From positions 62,001 through 126,000 of the forward strand of contig CAWKBS010000013.1 of NCBI GenBank assembly GCA_963847985.1: a stretch of DNA of 64,000 bases, written 5' to 3'. The translations under genes were made by a program, and so were the position numbers. The notes under the pieces are model-generated. The model did not search any database and was not told the DNA's origin. It saw only the letters and a program-made list of their open reading frames with translations. This document shows, piece after piece, positions 58,869 through 64,000 of this stretch. Every line of letters starts with the position of its first letter. The stretch's first letter is position 1. The stretch comes from JAIBJN01 sp963847985 (GTDB lineage: Bacteria; Actinomycetota; Thermoleophilia; Gaiellales; Gaiellaceae).

Positions 58869-60677
58869 ATGCGGCTCAACGGCTCGTCGAGAGGGGAAAC
58901 CCGGTCGAGCGCCCTCTGGGGGAAACCCTCCAAGGGTGAAACACGCTCGAGCGCTCTGTGGGGCAAGGGCGGTCGCGGCTTCGCGCTTCTGGTGCTCGTT
59001 GCCGTCGTTCTGGGTGCGCCCATGGCGGCCGGTGCCGGGAGGTCCTCCAACTCACACGACAGCAATCTCAAGGCGTACGTGTCGCCCGACCTGCTCGAAG
59101 CGGTCCAGGCGACTCCGAACGCCATGTTCGACGTCATCATCCAGGGCGCGCGCAACGAGTCGACCGCCGAAGTGGCGAGCGAGGTCGGAGACGCACGCGA
59201 GCACGATCCGGGCCGTGGTGTTGGCCTGCGCAAGCGCTTCCGCTCCCTCAGCGCTGTCGCCGCGCAGCTGACCGGTCGCCAGATCCTCAGGCTCGCCCGC
59301 CGCTCCGACATCGGTGCGATCACGAGCGACGCGCCCGTGAAGCTGTCCGCCTACTCCAGCTCCCAGCGCTGGCCGTACGTGGCCGGCTTCAACGGGGTCT
59401 GGAACGGCGCCGCTGCGGCGAACGCCCCGGCGATCGCCGTCGTGGACTCCGGGATTCAGACCGGCCGGTCCGACTTCGGCACGCGGATCGCCGCCCAGGT
59501 GAACTTGACCTCGATCCAGCCGAACGCGGCCGGCGACGGTCGTGGCCACGGAACCTTCGTGGCCGCTATCGCGGCCGGCGAGAAGGCCGGGCGCGCAGGC
59601 GGCTCGCCCAAGTCGAAGATCGTCTCCATCGACGTGATGGACGACAACGGCATGGCGATGACGCGTGACGTGATCGCCGCCGCCGACTGGATCCTCGCGA
59701 ACAAGGCCCAGTACAACATCCGCGTCGCCAACTTCTCGCTGCACAGCTCGACGCCCGCCAGCGTCTTCTTCGACCCGCTCGACCGGGCCGTGGAGAAGCT
59801 CTGGCTGAACGGCGTCGTGGTCGTGGCCGCGGCGGGCAACTACGGCGTCGACGCCACGCCCACGGGTGTGACCTTCGCCCCCGGCAACGATCCGTTCGTG
59901 CTGACGGTCGGCGCTGCCGACGTCAACCGCTCCATCCGAACGCACGACGACTTCGCGGCTCCGTGGTCGGCGTGGGGCTACACGCTCGACGGCTTCTCCA
60001 AGCCCGAGCTCGGCGCTCCCGGCCGCTACATGGTCGCCGCGGTGCCGAACACCTCCACGCTGTTCGCGGAGCGCCCCGGCAACGTCAAGCCGTACAACAC
60101 GATGGAGCTCTCCGGCACGTCGTTCGCGGCTCCGGTCGTGGCAGCGGCGGCCGCCCAGGTCCTCGCCCGCCATCCGGAGTGGACGCCCGACCAGGTCAAG
60201 GGCGCGCTCATGGTGTCCGCCAAGGACACTCCGAGCGCCGTCCGCGGCTCGCTCGGCGTTGGCATGGTCGACGCCACGGCCGCCGCCGCGGTCGTCAACC
60301 CGCCCAACCCGAACGCGGCGCTCCGGCAGTTCGTCGTCGCCGCCGGCGACGGCACGGGCCCGATGTTCGACGCGGCGAGCTGGGCGAACGTCGCCCAGAG
60401 CGACGCCTCCTGGGCGTCCGCGTCCTGGGCCTCGGCCTCGTGGGCCAACGCCTCCTGGGCGTCCGCGTCCTGGGCCAACGCCTCCTGGGCCTCGGCCTCG
60501 TGGGCCAACGCCTCCTGGGCGTCCGCGTCCTGGGCCTCGGCCTCGTGGGCGAACGCCTCCTGGGCCTCGGCTTCCTGGGCCTCGGCCTCCTACGCCGACA
60601 ACGCCGACGGCGACGTCAGCCAGACCGGCGAGTTCCTCGACCAGCTCGAGATCGCCGAGCTCGGGCTCGCCCCGTAG
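58869..60677 (+). CDS. S8 subtilisin-like secreted protease with ASWA[SN] repeat tail
   Basis: 602 aa from ATG 58869. A long basic N-region carries GETRSSALWGK twice (residues 9-19 and 23-33), then a signal-type helix (FALLVLVAVVLGAPMAAGAG). An inhibitor-like prodomain follows (about 65-165), with FDVIIQGARN and LSAVAAQLTGRQILRLARR. The catalytic triad is D193 (AVVDSGIQ), H227 (GRGHGTFVAAIAAG) and S418 (LSGTSFAAPVVAAA). From residue 513 to 572 there are twelve contiguous ASWA(S/N) pentapeptides, flanked by degenerate copies, then an acidic end. The repeats may act in surface attachment or Ca2+-free stacking. A strong terminator follows. Confidence 0.93.
   Translation: MRLNGSSRGETRSSALWGKPSKGETRSSALWGKGGRGFALLVLVAVVLGAPMAAGAGRSSNSHDSNLKAYVSPDLLEAVQATPNAMFDVIIQGARNESTAEVASEVGDAREHDPGRGVGLRKRFRSLSAVAAQLTGRQILRLARRSDIGAITSDAPVKLSAYSSSQRWPYVAGFNGVWNGAAAANAPAIAVVDSGIQTGRSDFGTRIAAQVNLTSIQPNAAGDGRGHGTFVAAIAAGEKAGRAGGSPKSKIVSIDVMDDNGMAMTRDVIAAADWILANKAQYNIRVANFSLHSSTPASVFFDPLDRAVEKLWLNGVVVVAAAGNYGVDATPTGVTFAPGNDPFVLTVGAADVNRSIRTHDDFAAPWSAWGYTLDGFSKPELGAPGRYMVAAVPNTSTLFAERPGNVKPYNTMELSGTSFAAPVVAAAAAQVLARHPEWTPDQVKGALMVSAKDTPSAVRGSLGVGMVDATAAAAVVNPPNPNAALRQFVVAAGDGTGPMFDAASWANVAQSDASWASASWASASWANASWASASWANASWASASWANASWASASWASASWANASWASASWASASYADNADGDVSQTGEFLDQLEIAELGLAP
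60405..60584 (+). repeat. Tandem 15-bp repeat encoding ASWA[SN] units
   Basis: Twelve 15-bp units (180 bp), with serine or asparagine at the fifth position in the order S,S,N,S,N,S,N,S,S,N,S,S. Codons differ between units (TCC/TCG, GCC/GCG), so the array is not a recent slippage product alone. Confidence 0.9.
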
Positions 60678-60687
60678 TAAGCACTAG

Positions 60688-60716
60688 GAGCCTCGGGCCG
60701 TCCGGGCCCGAGGCTC
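60688..60716 (+). terminator. Terminator of the subtilase gene
   Basis: Perfect 12-bp stem GAGCCTCGGGCC / GGCCCGAGGCTC with a 5-nt loop, 10 nt after the stop, followed by a short pyrimidine stretch (ACCTTTCC). Confidence 0.8.
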
Positions 60717-60736
60717 ACCTTTCCGGGTGATCTTCC

Positions 60737-60762
60737 AGGCGTCCCTCGAACGGGGGACGCCT
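60737..60762. terminator. Second hairpin downstream of the subtilase gene
   Basis: AGGCGTCCC / GGGACGCCT, a 9-bp perfect stem with an 8-nt loop ending in TT. It may be a backup terminator or part of the 5' region of the next gene. Confidence 0.55.
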
Positions 60763-60820
60763 TGGCCCGTGCCCGGGCATACGTTCAGCCCATGGCTCTG
60801 CGGCCGTATCACCCATTGGC

Positions 60821-63610
60821 GTGGGCTCGTCTCGATCCGATTCGGGGCCTGTGAGCGAGGTCCCGAGCACGCGCGCCCGCGGAGAGCCGCCGGTTGATGC
60901 GGATCCATCCGACCTGTCGTCGCTCCAGCCCCGCGCGAAGGCCTTTCTCTTCGCCATCGGTGCGCTCGCCGCTGCCGCGGCGATCGTCCCGTTCGCCCAC
61001 CTTTCGCTCGACACCAGCGGCTGGCTGACTTTCCTGGCCCTGGGGGCATGCGCCGCGGTCGCCCAGCTCTTCGTCGTAATCACGCCGCGGGACCAGAGCT
61101 ACCACACGACGATCGTGTTCCTCATTCCGGGCGTGCTCCTCCTGCCGCCGGAGCTGATCGCCCTCCTCGGCGTCGTCTACTGCATTCCGGAGTGGCTGAA
61201 GATCCGCTACGCCTGGTACATCCAGGCGTTCAACATCGCCAATCACACGCTGAACGGCCTGGCGGCGTGGGGGGCGGTGGAGCTCGTGCGCAACGCCGGC
61301 CTCGGCCCCGAGCTCGAGTTCGCGCTGTCGGGGCTTGTGGCGTCGGTCGTCTTCGTTTCGCTCAACCACACGCTCCTCGCCACGATGCTGCACTTCGCGC
61401 GGGGGCACTCGTTCCGGGGCACAGGGCTCTTCTCCATGGAGAGTCTCTCGACGGACTTCGTCCTCGCCATGCTGGGCGTCGCCCTCGCCGGGCTCTGGGA
61501 CTGGAACCCGCTGCTCCTGCCGATGGCGGTGGCGCCGCTGCTGCTGATCCACCGCTCGTTGAGCGTTCCGGCCCTCCAGCAGGAGGCCCGCGTCGACCCG
61601 AAGACCGGACTCTTCAACGCCCGCTACTTCACCGCTGCGCTCCGCGAGGAGCTCGACCGGGCCCAGCGGTCGGGGACGCCGCTGTCGGTGATCATGGCCG
61701 ACCTCGACCTGCTGCGCGACATCAACAACGCCTACGGCCACCTCGCCGGCGACGCCGTTCTGCACGGCATCGCGGGCGTCTTCCAGCGCCAGCTCCGCCA
61801 CTCCGACATTCCTGCGCGCTTCGGCGGCGAGGAGTTCGCCATCGTCCTGCCGGAGACGACGCCGCAGGAGGCATTCGAGATCGCCGAGCGAATCCGCCGC
61901 GCCGTCGCCGAGCAGCGGTTCGAGGTCGAGACCTCGAGCGAGCCCATCCGCGCCACGGTCTCGTTCGGCGTGGCCGGCTGCCCCGCCGACGGCACCGACG
62001 CCAACGAGCTCGTCCACCAGGCCGACCTCGCCGTCTACCGCGCGAAGCTCCAGGGGCGAAACCGCGTGCTCCAGGCCAGCTCCGAGCCCGTCCTCCTGCC
62101 GGCCGACCGAACGCTCCGACTCGCGACGGTCCCCGACGAGAAGGTCTATTCGAAGGCGCCGTCCGCGTCGGCGGCGGTCGCCATCCCCGAGCTTCCGGCA
62201 TCCTCGAGCGAGCAGCGGCATGAGCAACAGCGGCCGCACACGCAGGCAGGACCTCGGTTCGTCGCCCTCTCGCGCAGCCTCGCGTTCCTCGTCGTGGCCG
62301 TCAGCGTCGGCGGCATCGCCGCCGGTGCCCTCGGCTTCGTCGTGAGCGGGACGACGGACATCATCGGCCTCCTCGCCGTCATCGCCCTCGTCGCCGGCGG
62401 CCAGGCCCTTGCCCTGGAGCTCGACGGCGGCTCGATCTCCGTGAGTGCCGTCGGCGCCCTCGCCGGCGCTGCAATCGTAGGGCCCAAGGCCGCGCTCCCC
62501 CTGGCGCTCGCCACGGCGGCGGTGGAGTGGAGCTCGCGGCGGACGCCCATCTACCAGCTCCTCTTCAACATCGGCGCGCTCTCCTTTGCGAGCCTGGGGG
62601 CGGCGTTCGTCTTCAGCCTCGGCGGCTCCGACGGCTTCGAGCTGCTCGTGACCGCGGCTGCGGGTCTCGTCGCCGGCGGGGTCTACTTCGTCGTCAACAC
62701 GGGGCTCCTGAGCGGCGCGATGGCGCTCGAAGGGCACGACAGCTGGCGTCGGGTGTGGACGGAGCGCTTCTCCTGGCTGCTCCCGCACTACGTCGCCTTC
62801 GGCGCCGTCGGCGGCGCGATCGCGCTCTCCTACGAGGCGATCGGCCTCTACGGGCTGGCGGTCTTCGTCCTTCCGCTCCTGCTCATGCGCAAGACGATGG
62901 CCACCTACCTCGGCCACACGGAGAAGTCGACCAAGAAGCTGCGCGAGGCCGCCGAGACGATCCGGAGCCAGAACATCTCGTTGGAGCAGGCCAACCGCCT
63001 CCTGAAGGAACGCTCCACGGCCGCCATGGAGAGTCTCTCGGCGACCGTGGACGCCCGCGATGCCTACACCGCCGGGCACTCCCGCCGCGTGCAGCAGCTC
63101 GCGCTCGCGATCGGGCGGGAGCTCGACCTCTCGCAGGCCGAGCTCGACCTGCTGGGGCATGCCGCGCTCTTCCACGACATCGGCAAGCTCGCCATTCCGG
63201 ACGCCGTTCTGCTGAAGCCCTCGACGCTCTCGAGCGACGAATGGGCCCTGATGCAGCGGCATGCCGAGGAGGGGGCGCGCATCATCGACCGCCTCGGGTT
63301 CCTCGACGACGCCGTCCCCGCCATCCGGCACCACCACGAGCGCTGGGACGGGGCGGGCTACCCGGACGGGCTCGCCGGCGAGGAGATCCCCCTGGGCGCG
63401 CGCATCATCCACGTCGCGGATGCGCTCGACTCGATGCTCACGAACCGCATCTACCGCACGGCGCGGCCGGCTGCGGACGCGTTGGAGGAGCTCCGCCGCG
63501 GGGCGGGCAGCCAGTTCTGCCCTCGCTCCGTCGGCGCGCTCGATCGGATCCTGGCGGGCGGTCAGGAGCGCGAGCAGCCGGCGGCGTCGGCTCTCGCCGC
63601 CGCGTCGTAG
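60821..63610 (+). CDS. Membrane protein with GGDEF and HD-GYP domains
   Basis: 929 aa from GTG 60821 (GTG 60851 is also possible). An N-terminal block of about six membrane helices (residues 40-245) is followed by a GGDEF domain with GGEEF at 335-339 and ADLDLLRDINNAYGHLAGD. A second block of about six helices (about 485-690) follows, then a coiled coil and an HD-GYP domain with H785-D786 in LFHDIGKLAIP and GYP at 846-848 (HHERWDGAGYPDG). It could both make c-di-GMP and hydrolyse it, under control of two membrane sensor regions. Both active sites look intact. No EAL domain. The double membrane block is unusual. Confidence 0.92.
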   Translation: MGSSRSDSGPVSEVPSTRARGEPPVDADPSDLSSLQPRAKAFLFAIGALAAAAAIVPFAHLSLDTSGWLTFLALGACAAVAQLFVVITPRDQSYHTTIVFLIPGVLLLPPELIALLGVVYCIPEWLKIRYAWYIQAFNIANHTLNGLAAWGAVELVRNAGLGPELEFALSGLVASVVFVSLNHTLLATMLHFARGHSFRGTGLFSMESLSTDFVLAMLGVALAGLWDWNPLLLPMAVAPLLLIHRSLSVPALQQEARVDPKTGLFNARYFTAALREELDRAQRSGTPLSVIMADLDLLRDINNAYGHLAGDAVLHGIAGVFQRQLRHSDIPARFGGEEFAIVLPETTPQEAFEIAERIRRAVAEQRFEVETSSEPIRATVSFGVAGCPADGTDANELVHQADLAVYRAKLQGRNRVLQASSEPVLLPADRTLRLATVPDEKVYSKAPSASAAVAIPELPASSSEQRHEQQRPHTQAGPRFVALSRSLAFLVVAVSVGGIAAGALGFVVSGTTDIIGLLAVIALVAGGQALALELDGGSISVSAVGALAGAAIVGPKAALPLALATAAVEWSSRRTPIYQLLFNIGALSFASLGAAFVFSLGGSDGFELLVTAAAGLVAGGVYFVVNTGLLSGAMALEGHDSWRRVWTERFSWLLPHYVAFGAVGGAIALSYEAIGLYGLAVFVLPLLLMRKTMATYLGHTEKSTKKLREAAETIRSQNISLEQANRLLKERSTAAMESLSATVDARDAYTAGHSRRVQQLALAIGRELDLSQAELDLLGHAALFHDIGKLAIPDAVLLKPSTLSSDEWALMQRHAEEGARIIDRLGFLDDAVPAIRHHHERWDGAGYPDGLAGEEIPLGARIIHVADALDSMLTNRIYRTARPAADALEELRRGAGSQFCPRSVGALDRILAGGQEREQPAASALAAAS

Positions 63611-63633
63611 GAGCCACCTGAGACCATAGGGGC

Positions 63634-64000
63634 GTGCCCGGCCTTCTTCGCTCCGCCGACCTCCAGCTCCGCGCCGCACGCCACGTCCTTCCGCGCGCGC
63701 CGCTTACCCGGCAACGCTTCGGCCGCAGCGACGAGCGGCTCGTGCTCGTCGTCGGGAGCCCCCGCTCGGGCACGACGTTCCTGGCCCGCTCGCTGGGGTC
63801 GCTGCCCGGCTTCATCGATCTCGGCGAGGTTGCGCCGCTGAAGGCGGCCATCCCCGAGCTGGAGGGCCGGCAGGCCGGAGAGGCGGCCGCCGCAGTGCGC
63901 AAGATCCTGACCCGCACGCGCAGGCTCGGGCTCGTCGGCAGCCTGCGGCCCGTCGAGCAGACGCCCGAGACCGCGTTCGTCCTGCCCGCCCTGCTCGCCG
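63634..64000 (+). CDS. Sulfotransferase-family protein (3' end outside window)
   Basis: 122 codons are visible from GTG 63634. The N-terminal 5'-phosphosulfate-binding P-loop is LVVGSPRSGTTFLARSLGSL, typical of PAPS-dependent sulfotransferases. The rest is out of the window. Such enzymes move sulfate from PAPS to sugars, lipids or small molecules. A secreted sulfatase gene lies 5 kb away, but no functional link is shown. It starts 24 nt after the GGDEF gene. Confidence 0.78.
   Translation, partial: MPGLLRSADLQLRAARHVLPRAPLTRQRFGRSDERLVLVVGSPRSGTTFLARSLGSLPGFIDLGEVAPLKAAIPELEGRQAGEAAAAVRKILTRTRRLGLVGSLRPVEQTPETAFVLPALLA

Noticed and set aside
60405..60584. CRISPR-like or minisatellite array
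   Set aside because: Units are contiguous, in frame, and code for the subtilase tail; there are no spacers.

Overview
The window is a high-GC, gene-dense stretch of a bacterial chromosome. The gene order (rimP-nusA-ylxR-infB-ylxP-rbfA-nrnA-truB-ribF-rpsO-pnp, then dapB-dapA-rnj, then cinA-thpR-recA-recX-rny and miaB-miaA-dapF-aminotransferase-hflX-dut), the frequent GTG/TTG starts, the many TANNNT boxes 6-9 nt before start codons (leaderless promoters) and the lineage-typical secreted proteins point to a deep-branching actinobacterium, most likely class Thermoleophilia (Gaiellales/Solirubrobacterales). That placement is inference; there is no rRNA gene and I found no tRNA.

Layout. 1-4.5 kb: MoxR ATPase (5' end outside the window), DUF58 protein and a TgpA-like transglutaminase. 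4.5-6.5 kb: TPR protein, membrane protein, dtd. 6.55-8.8 kb: an accessory islet with looser codon use, holding a TIR-domain gene and a DUF2652 gene that resembles a class III nucleotidyl cyclase. 8.8-21.9 kb: the translation and RNA-processing cluster rimP to pnp, interrupted by an MFS gene, ribF and a gamma-glutamyltransferase. 21.9-24.3 kb: a TetR regulator divergent from a membrane protein with a clear palindromic operator, an EamA transporter and a flavoprotein gene relic. 24.2-30.2 kb: M16 peptidase, dapB, small ORF, dapA, a CysK-like enzyme, RNase J. 30.2-33.7 kb: enolase-superfamily enzyme, ribokinase-like and nucleoside hydrolase genes. 33.7-41.2 kb: ftsK, then a BMP/ATPase/two-permease nucleoside-type importer. 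41.2-47.6 kb: RodZ-like protein, cinA, thpR, recA, recX, rny. 47.7-50.3 kb: large secreted nuclease (reverse strand). 50.4-57.1 kb: miaB, miaA, dapF, aminotransferase, hflX, dut, Nudix. 57.1-64 kb: secreted sulfatase with RTX-like tail, a subtilase with an ASWA[SN] repeat tail, a GGDEF plus HD-GYP membrane protein, and the start of a sulfotransferase.

How genes work together. The secreted nuclease, the BMP-type importer, the nucleoside hydrolase and the ribokinase could form a route for scavenging extracellular nucleic acid. dapA, dapB, the DapL-like aminotransferase and dapF would make diaminopimelate, but this DapF has serine at both catalytic cysteine positions. NusA, IF-2, RbfA, RimP, S15, PNPase, RNase J and RNase Y form the core RNA machinery.

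Two genes are broken or shifted in frame as given: nusA (+1 near 10426) and the TIR gene (C7 tract at 7669-7675). In both, the lost C-terminus is clearly readable in another frame. The TIR plus cyclase-like pair is the best candidate for an undescribed signalling or defence system here, with caveats given in the findings.
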